Assembly: GCA_035574915.1 (NCBI GenBank)
Contig: DATLYJ010000087.1
Span: forward strand, 1-47,024
Length of the DNA stretch: 47,024 nt
Source of the DNA: Dehalococcoidia bacterium
GTDB lineage: Bacteria; Chloroflexota; Dehalococcoidia; DSTF01; WHTK01
Direction of reading: 5' to 3'
The position numbers were made by a program, and so were the translations under genes. The notes beneath the pieces are model-generated. The model made no database searches. It was not told the DNA's origin and was given only the letters and a program-made list of their open reading frames with translations. Positions 19,066 to 28,113 of the stretch are shown here, piece by piece; within the stretch, counting starts at the first letter, position 1, and every line of letters starts with the position of its first letter.

Positions 19066-20520
19066 TTAGGCGTCCTCCGGCGGGGTATCAGAGGCAAGCT
19101 TCTCGTCCAGCTTCAAGGCCGCAAACGCGGCCGCCATCTGCGTCTGAGGCTCTTCGTCCTCCAATTGCCGGGCGGGCGCCTTCTCGGCTGCGGGCCGCGG
19201 CGTGCCATTAGTCGAGGAGGCAGCGCGCCTGGACTGCTGGGCGTCGAAGCGCTGCAAGATCGAGCGGTCGCCCGTCTCCTCCGCCACGGCCTCGAGCTCG
19301 CTCCGGACCTGCTCCCGGATGTGCTCGGGGACAAAGGTGACCTCGCCGTCCGGCCCGAACTCGAAGCCCATCATCTCGCCGCGCTCGCGCGCCTGCTTGA
19401 AAGAAAGGCCGATGCGGTGCCGGTCCGGCTCGATCCGCACCACCCGCAGCGGGACGATGTCGCCCACGTTCACTGCCTCTTTCGGGTGGTTGATCCGGCG
19501 GTCTGCCAGCTCCGATATGTGGATTAACCCTTCTACTGGTCCTTCAATTCTTGCGTAAGCGCCGAAGGTGACGAGCTTGGTAATCACGCCCGCCACGACG
19601 TCGTTTACATGGTATTTATCGACAATTGCCTTCCATTGCTCAGGCTGCGCCCGGCGGATGCTCAGGGCAATCTTTTTCGTGTCGGCGTCCACCTTCATCA
19701 CGTAGACGTCGACCTCGTCGCCGACCTTGAACATTTCCTCCGGCGGGCGGGCCCGGTCCCACGAGAGCTCGTTCAGGTGCACCAGGCCATCGGCGCCGCC
19801 AAGGTCGACGAAGACTCCGAAGTTGCGGATGGAGCTGATGCGGCCGCGGCGGACCTCGCCCTCCTGCAGTTCAGACAGCAGGCGGTCTTTCTGCTGGCTG
19901 CGCCACTCCTGGAGGGCGCCGCGCTCGGAAAGGATCACGCGGTTGCGGCGCCGGTTCAGCTCGATGACCTTGAGGCGCAGGGACTTGCCTACGGCCTGGG
20001 CCAGCGAACTGCCCGTCTCGTCGTTGCGGTCCGGGCGGAAGCCCACGAGCTGGGAGAGCGGCACGAAGGCGGCGACGCCCTCGACATTTACAAGCAGGCC
20101 GCCCTTGTTGTAGCCGGAGACCTCGGCCTCGAAGCTCTCGCCGTCCTCCAACCGCTGCTGCAGGAGGCGCCAGCCATGCTCGCCGCGCGCTCTGTCCAGT
20201 GAGAGAAGGATGTCGCCTTCCTGGGTCTCCGGCTGCAGTACGTACGCTACGACCTTCTGACCAATCTCGACGCGGCGAAGGGGCTCCGCGCCGAGAGAGT
20301 GCATTTCATTTGCAGGGATTACACCCTCAGACTTTGACCCAATATCAACGACCACCGCATCGCGGTTGATTGCGATAATCGTGCCTTCGATGACGTCTCC
20401 TCTCCGCAACGAGCGAATTGAGGATCGCTCCTCCGCCTCGAGCAAGGCCGCCATCGACATCATCGAATCGTCTTCGCCCGTATCTCCCCTCCGACCGCCG
20501 TTTCCGGTGGCGTTATTCAC
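19066..20520 (-). CDS. rpsA: 30S ribosomal protein S1 (four S1 domains)
   Basis: S1 binds mRNA and helps load it on the ribosome. From GTG 20520 the product is 484 residues; GGGAGGAAGAA about ten bases upstream supports this start or the adjacent TTG 20523, rather than the open frame to 20565. Four S1 OB folds follow one another from about residue 38 to 370 (GDVIEGTIIAINRDAVVVDI, then GESFEAEVSGYNKGGLLVNV, GEVRRGRISSIRNFGVFVDL, NDVVAGVITKLVTFGAYARI), then an acidic, Ala/Pro-rich tail. E. coli S1 has six domains, and four is usual in several Gram-positive-type lineages. An extended -10 (TGTTAGAAT) lies 56 bases upstream. Confidence 0.93.
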   Translation of the reverse strand: MNNATGNGGRRGDTGEDDSMMSMAALLEAEERSSIRSLRRGDVIEGTIIAINRDAVVVDIGSKSEGVIPANEMHSLGAEPLRRVEIGQKVVAYVLQPETQEGDILLSLDRARGEHGWRLLQQRLEDGESFEAEVSGYNKGGLLVNVEGVAAFVPLSQLVGFRPDRNDETGSSLAQAVGKSLRLKVIELNRRRNRVILSERGALQEWRSQQKDRLLSELQEGEVRRGRISSIRNFGVFVDLGGADGLVHLNELSWDRARPPEEMFKVGDEVDVYVMKVDADTKKIALSIRRAQPEQWKAIVDKYHVNDVVAGVITKLVTFGAYARIEGPVEGLIHISELADRRINHPKEAVNVGDIVPLRVVRIEPDRHRIGLSFKQARERGEMMGFEFGPDGEVTFVPEHIREQVRSELEAVAEETGDRSILQRFDAQQSRRAASSTNGTPRPAAEKAPARQLEDEEPQTQMAAAFAALKLDEKLASDTPPEDA

Positions 20521-20575
20521 CAATCTGTTCTTCCTCCCGCCGGCAGGCCCTGTTTCCGGGCCCAAGCGTCCGTAG

Positions 20576-20584
20576 ATTCTAACA
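20576..20584 (-). promoter_or_regulatory. Extended -10 promoter TGTTAGAAT of rpsA
   Basis: TGTTAGAAT on the minus strand (20584 to 20576), identical to the element before hisH. It predicts a leader of about 50 bases, long enough for the Shine-Dalgarno seen before rpsA. Confidence 0.5.
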
Positions 20585-20679
20585 TATGGGACTGCAATGG
20601 AGATCGGCCTTCAGGGCGCGAGAGCCCTGTTGGCCGCCGTCAGCTTGCCTGCCCCGGCGAGGGCGTCCCGCGCAGAAGT

Positions 20680-22128
20680 TCAGTTCTCGGCGGCCCCGTA
20701 GGACAGCACGACGGCAGGGCTGCCTTCGCGCGGCTTCGCCCACTCCGCGAGCCTCAGGCCGCCCAACCAGGCGATGCCGCCCGCGCCCTCGAAGACGGGG
20801 ATGGCCGCGCGCTCATCCCTCGGGACGCGCGCATCAACGAAGATGTCCTGCACCTTCTTCGTGCCGCTCATGCCGGCCGGCTGCATGCGGTCCCCGGCGC
20901 GCCAGCGGCGCACGCAGAGCTCCGGGCCCAGCGCCGCGGCGTCGGCCCGCACACTGGCGATCGCCCCGGCGAGCGGCCGATCGCCGGCAGCTACCACGAG
21001 GCCACCGAGCCTCGCTTCGCCCGGCACAGACAGTCGAACGCCCTCCGGCGGCAGGGGAGGCCTGGCCAGCGTCCCGCCCCTTCGCAGTATCAGGACGCCG
21101 GCCCGTGCCGCGGCCGTGACGCCGCGAGGCAGGTCGAGCCGGCGGCCTCCGGCCGGGCCGGTAGCAGCCCGCTCGACAGCCACGATGTGGCGCTCGTTGA
21201 AGCCCTGGAGGTCACCGAGAAGACGCAAGAGCGCCAGGCGGACCGCGTGGCGCCGGACTCCGGCGGGCATCGAACGCAGGCGCCTACGGTCCAGCGCGAT
21301 GCCCTCGCCGGACGGCGCGACGGCTTCCGCCGCAAGCTCCATGAGGGCGGCCTCGTCCTCTCGCGCGGCGTCAGCCAGGCGGGCCAGGGACTCTTCGATG
21401 CGGGGGTTGTAGCGCCGCAGCTCCGGCATGAGGTCGTTGCGGACCTGGTTGCGCAGAAAGGCGCGGGAGCGGTTGCTGGCGTCTTCGACCGGCTGCCAGC
21501 CGGATGCGCGACAGTAGGCCTCCGTTTCCTGCCGGCGCAGTCCTAACAGCGGGCGCACGAGCGTGAGGCCATCATGCCCGCCCGATGGCCAGCGCGACCG
21601 CGGATGCATGCCGCCGAGGCCCGTAAGTCCGGAGCCGCGCAGGATGTGCATGAGCACCGTCTCAGCCTGGTCGTCCAGCGTGTGCCCCACGGCCACGGTC
21701 GCCACGCCTCGTCCCTCGGCGACGGACGCCAGGAAATCGTACCGTGCCCGGCGTGCTGCTTCCTCCAGCGTCAGGCGCTGCTCCCGCTGCAGTCGCGCCA
21801 CGTCTCCGCCGCCGCTGACAAGCTCGACCCCGCAGCGACGCGCGAGCTCCCCGACCGCCCTCAGCTCAGTCCGGGAGGCCCTGGCGCCCCGGAGACGGTG
21901 GTCGAAGTAGGCGGCGATGAGCTCTAGCTTCCTGCGGCTGGCGAGCGCGGCAAGCGCGAGCAGCATCGCGCTGGAATCGGGCCCGCCGGACACGGCCACC
22001 AGCAGCCGGCCGTCCGGTGGCCACAGGGCCTGCTGGTCGCAGTACCGCGCGATGCGTCGCTGGATGTCGCGGCGCAGTTTCTCGGCTCCGCCGATTGGCC
22101 CCCTTGCTGCCCCAAATGTGCCAGTCAC
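20680..22128 (-). CDS. tilS: tRNA(Ile)-lysidine synthase TilS
   Basis: TilS converts C34 of the CAU-anticodon isoleucine tRNA to lysidine so that it reads AUA. The 482-residue protein has the PP-loop SGGPDSSAMLLAL near 49-61, AYFDHRLRG, and GHTLDDQAETVLMHILRGSG, the family signature, followed by the TilS substrate-binding and C-terminal domains (DRMQPAGMSGTKKVQDIFVD). The start is GTG 22128, six bases after TGCTACATT, so the transcript appears leaderless. hpt and ftsH, frequent downstream partners, are absent; rpsA lies downstream instead. Confidence 0.94.
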   Translation of the reverse strand: MTGTFGAARGPIGGAEKLRRDIQRRIARYCDQQALWPPDGRLLVAVSGGPDSSAMLLALAALASRRKLELIAAYFDHRLRGARASRTELRAVGELARRCGVELVSGGGDVARLQREQRLTLEEAARRARYDFLASVAEGRGVATVAVGHTLDDQAETVLMHILRGSGLTGLGGMHPRSRWPSGGHDGLTLVRPLLGLRRQETEAYCRASGWQPVEDASNRSRAFLRNQVRNDLMPELRRYNPRIEESLARLADAAREDEAALMELAAEAVAPSGEGIALDRRRLRSMPAGVRRHAVRLALLRLLGDLQGFNERHIVAVERAATGPAGGRRLDLPRGVTAAARAGVLILRRGGTLARPPLPPEGVRLSVPGEARLGGLVVAAGDRPLAGAIASVRADAAALGPELCVRRWRAGDRMQPAGMSGTKKVQDIFVDARVPRDERAAIPVFEGAGGIAWLGGLRLAEWAKPREGSPAVVLSYGAAEN

Positions 22129-22143
22129 CGTCCGAATGTAGCA
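22129..22143 (-). promoter_or_regulatory. Leaderless extended -10 promoter of tilS
   Basis: The minus strand reads TGC-TACATT (22143 to 22135), six bases, then GTG. The spacing matches ligA, eis and mogA. No Shine-Dalgarno is present. Confidence 0.5.
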
Positions 22144-22273
22144 GACGTAGAGTACCGCCGGCGGGACCGCGGACGCGCGGGGTGAAGACGTCCGGCAGGC
22201 AGACGCCTCCCTCTGCCTGTCAGCCGGCGGGCCTCGCCTGGGAGGACGCGTGAGCCTGCGCGAGCCCTGCAGC

Positions 22274-23023
22274 TCAACGCAGGAATGGAAGCTCCAGGAG
22301 TTCCGAAAGGTCCTGGATCAGGTGATCCGCCTCGTGGCTCTCCTCGGCCGTCGGCTCTCGCCCGTTGAGCTTCAGCACCGCCGTCATGCCCAGGGCTCGC
22401 GCGCCCCTGACGTCGTTCTCGAAGGAGTCGCCGACCATGACTGCTTCCGTGGCCGAAACGCCGAGGTCCTTGAGGGCGCGCTCGAAGACGGCTGCGTGAG
22501 GCTTGCGCCGGCCGACCTGCGAACTGCAAACGATGGCCTGGAAGTGCTGGCGGATTCCCAGTTCCTCGAAGTCCGCGCTCAGCGCCCCTGCCCCGTTGAG
22601 CCGGTTCGAAACGACCGCCATCGCCAACCCGCGCTGGCCTAGCCGCTCCAGCGTCGCTGCGGTGTCCGGGAACAGCGCCCGCCCGTACTCGCGGGCCGGT
22701 ACGTCCAGCGCCTCCCAGGCCGCGAGCAGCCACGGCGCCTCCAGCCTCGTGCCCTTCGCGGCCAGGAACTCGGCGAGGAGGCCCGGCCCGTTGGGCGCGC
22801 CCAGGGAGGCCGCCTCTTCCCCCTCCCGACGGCGGGCGAAGGACCAGAACTCGCTGCTGACCGCTAGGGGGTCCAACCGCACCCCGGCCTCGCTGAAAAC
22901 CGGCGCCAGCCGTCGCGCCTCCAGTTCCGTCAGGCGCGCGAAGTCGGCCTCGTCCCCCTTCCACCCCGGGGCATCGCCCCACAGCGTGCCGTCGAGGTCG
23001 AAGAGGACGGCGCGCAGGGCCAA
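22274..23023 (-). CDS. HAD-IA family phosphatase
   Basis: A 249-residue HAD hydrolase. Motif I is LFDLDGTLWGD with nucleophile Asp9 and acid/base Asp11; motif II is AVVSNR; the motif III lysine is in VGRRKPHAAVF; motif IV is VMVGDSFENDVRGA. A helical cap of about 90 residues suggests a small phosphometabolite substrate (phosphoglycolate-phosphatase or pyrophosphatase-like), which cannot be narrowed. Its start lies three bases after the stop of the alpha/beta hydrolase gene, so the two are co-transcribed. tilS follows from its own promoter. Confidence 0.88.
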   Translation of the reverse strand: MALRAVLFDLDGTLWGDAPGWKGDEADFARLTELEARRLAPVFSEAGVRLDPLAVSSEFWSFARRREGEEAASLGAPNGPGLLAEFLAAKGTRLEAPWLLAAWEALDVPAREYGRALFPDTAATLERLGQRGLAMAVVSNRLNGAGALSADFEELGIRQHFQAIVCSSQVGRRKPHAAVFERALKDLGVSATEAVMVGDSFENDVRGARALGMTAVLKLNGREPTAEESHEADHLIQDLSELLELPFLR

Positions 23024-23026
23024 GGG

Positions 23027-23893
23027 CTACCCTCGCCGCCCGTTCCCGCCCGCCGCGGCGGCTGCCGTCCCCGCCGGGACCACGCCGAGCAGGTGGCGGC
23101 GCAGGAACAGGTCGATGAGCGCCGCCGTCTGGCGGCCGTAGTCCGGCGCCGCGTCGAAGGCGTGCGGTTGTCCGCCGAAGACGTGCAGTTCTGCCAGAGC
23201 GCCTGCCTGGGTCAGCGCCTCATACATCTTGAAGCTGTCGCCGACAGGCACCGTCGTGTCCTTGTTGCCGTGCACCAGCATCGTCGGCGGGAAGTCGGCG
23301 CGCGCGTAGGTCAGGGGGTTTGCGGCCCGATAGTCCTCGTCCGAGGCGTCCGGGCCCATCAGGGCTGAAACCGCGCCCGCAACGCCCTGGCGTTCGTAGC
23401 GCCGGATAAGGGCCGTTGGCGGGTAGATGGCGACGCAGGCCCCCACCTCCGTGCTCACGCCCGGAGTGCCGCCCTCGCCGTCGAACTGTGGCATGTTGGC
23501 CGTCGCCGCGACCATCAGCGACAGGTGCCCGCCGGCCGAGTTGCCCGAGACGGCTATCTTGTCGGGGTCGATGCCGAGCCGGCCGGCGTTGGCCCGCATC
23601 CAGCGCAGCGCCGCCTTCACGTCGTGGAGTTGAGCCGGCCACTTCGCCTCGCCGGAGAGCCGGTACTCGGTAGATACCAGCGTGTAGCCCACGCGTCCCA
23701 GGAGAATGCCGAAGCCGCGTAGCTGCGTGCGGTCGCCGCCGCTCCAGCCACCGCCGTGGATGAGCAGGATGCCCGCCCGGTTCGACATGCCCTCCGGCGG
23801 CCGGTAGATGTCCAGCCGCAGCTCGCGCCCTCCGCCCGTCCCGAAAACGACGTCCATCTCGAAAGTCACGCGCCCCGCCGCTGCGTCAGTCAT
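23027..23893 (-). CDS. Alpha/beta hydrolase, esterase (HSL/BD-FAE type)
   Basis: A 288-residue carboxylesterase-like enzyme. ATG 23893 has GAGGAGGG five bases upstream, fixing the start although the frame is open to 24058. The oxyanion motif LLIHGGGW, the nucleophile elbow SGNSAGGH, the acid in VHGNKDTTVP and the histidine in QPHAFD make a full catalytic set. The start of the enzyme (DVVFGTGGGRELRLDIYRP) is typical of the BD-FAE group acting on esters of sugars or amides. The C-terminus is Ala/Gly-rich. There is no signal peptide. The upstream gap is shared divergently with rpsB. Confidence 0.88.
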   Translation of the reverse strand: MTDAAAGRVTFEMDVVFGTGGGRELRLDIYRPPEGMSNRAGILLIHGGGWSGGDRTQLRGFGILLGRVGYTLVSTEYRLSGEAKWPAQLHDVKAALRWMRANAGRLGIDPDKIAVSGNSAGGHLSLMVAATANMPQFDGEGGTPGVSTEVGACVAIYPPTALIRRYERQGVAGAVSALMGPDASDEDYRAANPLTYARADFPPTMLVHGNKDTTVPVGDSFKMYEALTQAGALAELHVFGGQPHAFDAAPDYGRQTAALIDLFLRRHLLGVVPAGTAAAAAGGNGRRG

Positions 23894-24119
23894 GTTGCCC
23901 TCCTCGCTGCCGCATTTTAGCGGCGCTAGGCGCAAAGAGCAGCGATGAGAGGGCCGACGAAGGAGATCAGAGAGGGGCAGGACAGGACGAAGGAGTGGCA
24001 CTGGCCAGCCGGCGCTCGCTTCGAGCGGGTCCACGGGCTGCAGGAGTGAGGCTTCCATTTTCTTGTCGTGGTGCCGTCTGCGTGCCCTGCGCTCGTGCCC
24101 TGTGCTCGCTCGCGCTGCC
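23894..24119. other. Divergent gap between the esterase gene and rpsB
   Basis: No gene is visible. A minus-strand TAAAAT (23919 to 23914) could be the -10 box for the esterase gene, giving a short leader carrying its GAGGAGGG. The 10-mer GACGAAGGAG occurs twice in direct orientation (23956-23965 and 23986-23995), 30 bases apart. Confidence 0.35.
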
Positions 24120-24128
24120 TGCTATACT
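24120..24128 (+). promoter_or_regulatory. Extended -10 promoter TGCTATACT of the rpsB operon
   Basis: TGC-TATACT fits the extended -10 form seen elsewhere in the window. It predicts a leader of about 125 bases before rpsB. No -35 match is seen. Confidence 0.5.
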
Positions 24129-24186
24129 TTTCTCCCGTAATCGCGCGCTATTCCCATTCAGCGCTTCGATTGAAAGTCAGCTTCGG

Positions 24187-24236
24187 TCAGCCGCCCGGTG
24201 CGCCGCGCGGGGCCGGGGCAATGAGCGGCGGTCTGA
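24187..24236 (+). promoter_or_regulatory. Stem-loop in the rpsB leader next to the ribosome-binding site
   Basis: TCAGCCGCC (24187-24195) pairs with GGCGG-t-CTGA (24227-24236) around a GC-rich loop, ending four bases before AAGGAGG (24241-24247). The position suits autogenous control by S2, known in some bacteria, but that is inference. Confidence 0.35.
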
Positions 24237-24259
24237 ACGCAAGGAGGACACGGTAGAGG

Positions 24260-25087
24260 GTGACCACGAGCACACGCACGACTGTTAGCATGAAAGCCCT
24301 GCTGGAAGCGGGCGCACACTTCGGCCACCAGACCAGGCGCTGGGACCCGCGCATGAAGCCCTTCATCTTCACCCAGCGCAACGGCATCCACATCATTGAC
24401 CTGCAGCAAACGGTGCGCCGTCTCGAAGAGGCGAGCGAGTTCATAAGCGACCTCGTGGCCAACGGCGGCACCGTGCTCTTCGTCGGCACAAAGAAGCAAG
24501 CCCAGGAGACCATCCAGGCCGAGGCCACCCGCTGCGGCATGCCATACGTGAACAGTCGCTGGCTCGGCGGCACCCTGACCAACTTCACCACCATTCAGGG
24601 CCGCATCGACCACCTCGTGCGCCTCGAAGACGCGAGCGAGCGCGGCGAGTTCGCGCGCATGTCCAAGAAGGACATCCTCAAGATCGAAGAAGAGATCATG
24701 CGCCTGAACCGCCACTTTGGCGGCATCAAGGAGATGACGAAGCTCCCGGCGGCGCTCTACATCGTCGACCCCAGCATGGAGTACATCGCCGTCTCCGAGG
24801 CGAACCGCGTCGGCATCCCCATCGTCGCGATGACCGACACGAACTGCAACCCGGAGCTCATCGACTACCCCATCCCCTCGAACGATGACGCCATTCGCGC
24901 CATCCGCCTCATCACCGCCCGCATCGCCGACGCCGTGCTCGAAGGCATGCAGCGGCGCGAGTTCGGCGCCGAAGGCGAGGAGTTCGAGTTCGCCGAGGGC
25001 CAGCGCAGCTACTCCGCCTCCCCCGATGAACCGACACCGGGCGAGCCCTCCGAGGCGGCCCTGGAAGCCGAAACGGAGACCGCCTGA
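24260..25087 (+). CDS. rpsB: 30S ribosomal protein S2
   Basis: S2 sits at the back of the 30S head and helps recruit S1. The 275-residue product has [20 protein letters not shown] near its start, [16 protein letters not shown], and [14 protein letters not shown], all family signatures; the C-terminus is an acidic extension of about 45 residues. GTG 24260 lies 12 bases after AAGGAGG; ATG 24290 is an alternative. Its stop overlaps the tsf start by one base (TGATG), so both are coupled. It heads the operon of translation and envelope genes. Confidence 0.96.
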   Translation: MTTSTRTTVSMKALLEAGAHFGHQTRRWDPRMKPFIFTQRNGIHIIDLQQTVRRLEEASEFISDLVANGGTVLFVGTKKQAQETIQAEATRCGMPYVNSRWLGGTLTNFTTIQGRIDHLVRLEDASERGEFARMSKKDILKIEEEIMRLNRHFGGIKEMTKLPAALYIVDPSMEYIAVSEANRVGIPIVAMTDTNCNPELIDYPIPSNDDAIRAIRLITARIADAVLEGMQRREFGAEGEEFEFAEGQRSYSASPDEPTPGEPSEAALEAETETA

Positions 25088-25593
25088 TGCCTGACGTATC
25101 GATGGAGAAGATCAAGCAGCTCCGCGAGCGCACCAGCGCCGGGGTGATGGACTGCAAGCGCGCGCTGGAGCAGTCCGGCGGCGACATGGAAAAGGCGGAG
25201 AAGCTGCTCGCCGAGTGGGGTATGGCTTCCGCCAGCAAGAAGGCGCACCGCGTTACCGCCCAGGGGCTGGTCGAGAGCTACATCCACGCCGGCGGCCGTA
25301 TCGGCGTCATCGTCGAAGTTAACTGCGAGACCGACTTCGTCGCCCGGACGGACGAGTTCCGGAAACTGGCCCACGATATCGCCATGCAGATCGCGGCGCA
25401 GAACCCCATCGTTGTCCACGAAGAGGACCTGCCCGAGGGCTTCGAAGGCCTGCCGACCGAGGCCGTGCTGATGCTCCAGCCCTTCATCCGCGACCCGTCC
25501 AGGACGATCCGCGACCTGGTGAACGAGGCGATCGGTAAGACAGGAGAGAACATCCAGGTGCGCCGCTTCGCTCGCTTCGAGATTGGAGAGTAG
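25087..25593 (+). CDS. tsf: Elongation factor Ts, short form
   Basis: EF-Ts exchanges GDP for GTP on EF-Tu. The 168-residue product contains the UBA-like start (IKQLRERTSAGVMDCKRALE) and the core motif VNCETDFVARTDEF. E. coli EF-Ts has 283 residues; this one lacks the second core subdomain and coiled coil, as in the short Thermus protein, which acts as a dimer. The usual next gene, pyrH (UMP kinase), is missing; frr follows after 70 bases. Confidence 0.95.
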   Translation: MPDVSMEKIKQLRERTSAGVMDCKRALEQSGGDMEKAEKLLAEWGMASASKKAHRVTAQGLVESYIHAGGRIGVIVEVNCETDFVARTDEFRKLAHDIAMQIAAQNPIVVHEEDLPEGFEGLPTEAVLMLQPFIRDPSRTIRDLVNEAIGKTGENIQVRRFARFEIGE

Positions 25594-25663
25594 GCGGGCA
25601 GGCGCGGCTGGGAAGGAGCGCGGCGTCTCCGCCTCCAGCGGCGCCCGGACTTGAGGTTCGGCC

Positions 25664-26221
25664 ATGATCCAGGATGTCATCAGGGATGCCGAAGACCGGA
25701 TGAAGAAGTCGGTCGAAGCGCTTCAGCGCGAGCTGACCGCCATTCGCACCGGCCATGCCCACGTGGGCCTCGTCGATCACATCCGGGTCGATTACTACGG
25801 CACGCAAACGCCCCTGAACCAAATGGCCACGGTCGCGGCGCCGGAGCCCCGTCTCCTCACCATCCAGCCCTGGGACCGCAGCGCCCTAAGCGCCATCGAA
25901 AAGGCGATCCAGAAGTCGGACCTGGGCCTCACGCCCTCGAACGACGGCGTCATGATCCGCCTCCCCATCCCACCCCTCACGGAGCAGCGCCGCAAAGAGC
26001 TGATCAAGGTCGTCCACGCCCGCGTCGAAGAGGGCCGCGTTGCGGTGCGCAACGTCCGTCGCGACGCCGTGGAGAAGGTGCGGCGTATGGTCCATGACAA
26101 AGAAGCCTCGGAGGATGACCAGCGGAAGGCGCAGGATCAGCTCCAGAAGCTCACCGACAAGTACATTGCCGAGATCGATCAGCGAGGCAAGGCCAAAGAG
26201 GCCGAGCTGATGGAGGTCTAG
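25664..26221 (+). CDS. frr: Ribosome-recycling factor
   Basis: RRF splits the post-termination ribosome together with EF-G. The 185-residue product has normal length and the family pattern: [20 protein letters not shown] near 11-30, [31 protein letters not shown], and the charged helix with RNVRRDA toward the end. GAGG is present 11 bases before the ATG. It sits directly after tsf where pyrH normally intervenes. Confidence 0.96.
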   Translation: MIQDVIRDAEDRMKKSVEALQRELTAIRTGHAHVGLVDHIRVDYYGTQTPLNQMATVAAPEPRLLTIQPWDRSALSAIEKAIQKSDLGLTPSNDGVMIRLPIPPLTEQRRKELIKVVHARVEEGRVAVRNVRRDAVEKVRRMVHDKEASEDDQRKAQDQLQKLTDKYIAEIDQRGKAKEAELMEV

Positions 26222-26309
26222 CGAACGCCTTGACCTGCAAAACGACCTCCCGCCGCGGCTCGTCTGCCTGCGCCGGCAACGCGCCCAAGTCGACCCTCAT
26301 GGACGGACC

Positions 26310-27110
26310 TTGGTAGCGACAGCATCACCCAAAGCCGCCCCTACGGCCGCCTCCACCGCAGTGCAGCCGCCACGGCCGCTCCCGCGCCACGTCGCCATCA
26401 TCATGGACGGAAACGGGCGCTGGGCCGCGGAACGTGGCCTCTCCCGGCAGGCCGGGCATCGCGCTGGCACCGAGAACATCCGCCGCCTCATCGAGGCTTT
26501 CGCCGAGCGCGGTATCGAATACCTCACCCTCTATGCGTTCTCGACCGAGAACTGGGCCCGGCCCCGCCGCGAAGTCAGCACGCTTATCCGACTCCTCAGC
26601 CGTGTCCTGCAGCGTGAACTCGGGGCGCTGCATGAAAACGGCGTCCGGCTCTTGCACATCGGCTCGCTCGCTCCGCTCTCCGCGGACTTGCAGAGGAAGA
26701 TATGCGACGCCATCGAGCTCACCAAAGACAACAAGCGCATGACCGTCTGCCTGGCCTTCAACTACGGCGGCCGCGCCGAGATCGTGGAGGCGGCGCGCCG
26801 CATCGTGCGGGAAGGCATCCCCGCCTCCGAGATCACCGAGGACGTCATCGCCGCTCACCTCGACACCAGGGGCATCCCTGACCCGGACCTGATCATCCGC
26901 ACGGCGGGTGAGATGCGCCTATCGAATTTCCTCCTCTGGCAGGCCGCCTACGCGGAGTACTACTCGACGCCCACCTACTGGCCGGACTTCGACGAAGCCG
27001 AGATCGACCGGGCCCTGGCCGCCTACGCCTCGCGGGAGCGCCGCTTCGGCGGCCTGAAGCCCGTGAAGGCGTCGAAGGCCGCCCGCAACGGCCTCCACGC
27101 CAAGACCTGA
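26310..27110 (+). CDS. uppS: Isoprenyl transferase (undecaprenyl diphosphate synthase)
   Basis: A cis-prenyltransferase making the long-chain polyprenyl diphosphate carrier for cell-wall precursors. Motifs: [13 protein letters not shown] with the catalytic Asp, the glycine/arginine diphosphate site [33 protein letters not shown], and [23 protein letters not shown] 26310 gives 266 residues with a 25-residue Ala/Pro-rich lead; a GTG near 26360 would give a more usual N-terminus, so the start is uncertain. It lies upstream of cdsA with a 157-bp gap. Confidence 0.95.
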   Translation: MVATASPKAAPTAASTAVQPPRPLPRHVAIIMDGNGRWAAERGLSRQAGHRAGTENIRRLIEAFAERGIEYLTLYAFSTENWARPRREVSTLIRLLSRVLQRELGALHENGVRLLHIGSLAPLSADLQRKICDAIELTKDNKRMTVCLAFNYGGRAEIVEAARRIVREGIPASEITEDVIAAHLDTRGIPDPDLIIRTAGEMRLSNFLLWQAAYAEYYSTPTYWPDFDEAEIDRALAAYASRERRFGGLKPVKASKAARNGLHAKT

Positions 27111-27267
27111 ACCACCGCCATGTCGCCCACATCCCGCCGCTGCGAGCCCGCCCGGGCGAAGCAACCGGTGGCGGCCGCTTGCGGGCGTCCCCTCCACTCA
27201 CGGGCCTCCGCGGAGCTTCCCGCCGCGAAGTCCCGCCACATTCGCCTTCGGCTTCGCGGAGCAGGGC

Positions 27268-28113
27268 ATGACTGAGACGGCGATGCCGCGGTCTTCCGGG
27301 CGGGCCGGCCTCTTCCGCCTCCCCAACCTCGCTCAGCGCGTCCTCACGGCTGCCGCCGGCATCCCCCTGATCATCGGCGCCGTCTGGGCCGGGGGCTGGT
27401 GGTTCGCCGCGGTCGTAGCGGTCGCCGCGGCCGTCGCGGTGCTGGAGGTCCAGGCCTCCAGGCGCCACCTGCTCAACCCTGTATCCTTGGCCGCTGCCGC
27501 GCTGGCAGCCCTGCTAGTGGTGGCGGCAAAGCTCGGCTTTGAGGACCTGCCCTGGGCGCTGGCGCTCGTTGCGCTCGTCCCTGCTGCCGCCATCGCCCTG
27601 ACTCGCGACCCGCGGGAGCAGGTCATCGACTGGCTCTGGGCAGTAGCTCCTGTCGTCTATATCGGCTGGCTGGCGGCGCACTTCGTCCTCCTGCGTGAGG
27701 CCCCGGACGGCCGCGACTGGGTCCTGGTCACCCTGCTCGCGGTCTGGATCGGCGATACAGGCGCCTATTTCGTCGGGCGGCCACTGGGCCGCCGCAAGCT
27801 GGCGCCGCACGTCAGCCCGGGCAAGACCTGGGAGGGCGCGGCTGGCGGCCAGATCGCCGGGTTCGCCGCCGTAGCCGGTCTCATGCAAGCCTTCGGCCTC
27901 GACGCCGACACCGTGCACGTCGTCGCGTTGGGACTGCTGGTGCCGGCCGCCGCACTCATCGGCGACCTGGCCGAGTCCGCGATCAAGCGGGGCCTGGGCG
28001 TCAAAGACAGCAGCGGCCTGGTGCCAGGCCACGGCGGCGTCCTCGACCGCCTCGACAGCCTGCTGTTCGCCGCCCCGACCGTATACTGGTACTTGAGATG
28101 GTTGGTCCTCTGA
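27268..28113 (+). CDS. cdsA: Phosphatidate cytidylyltransferase CdsA
   Basis: CdsA makes CDP-diacylglycerol from phosphatidic acid and CTP, the branch point of phospholipid synthesis. The 281-residue protein has about eight hydrophobic helices and the C-terminal signature: SAIKRGLGVKDSSGLVPGHG followed by GVLDRLDSL. WIGDTGAYFVGRPLGRRKL near 165-183 is also typical. Its last 16 bases overlap the start of dxr. Ala-rich composition is high even for this genome. Confidence 0.94.
   Translation: MTETAMPRSSGRAGLFRLPNLAQRVLTAAAGIPLIIGAVWAGGWWFAAVVAVAAAVAVLEVQASRRHLLNPVSLAAAALAALLVVAAKLGFEDLPWALALVALVPAAAIALTRDPREQVIDWLWAVAPVVYIGWLAAHFVLLREAPDGRDWVLVTLLAVWIGDTGAYFVGRPLGRRKLAPHVSPGKTWEGAAGGQIAGFAAVAGLMQAFGLDADTVHVVALGLLVPAAALIGDLAESAIKRGLGVKDSSGLVPGHGGVLDRLDSLLFAAPTVYWYLRWLVL

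Noticed and set aside
27111-27267. A gene in the uppS-cdsA gap
   Set aside because: No frame with a start and sensible composition fits. Only structured GC-rich sequence is seen.
28082-28087. TATACT ten bases before the dxr ATG as a promoter
   Set aside because: It lies inside the cdsA coding sequence encoding conserved residues, and dxr overlaps cdsA. An internal promoter cannot be excluded but is not supported.
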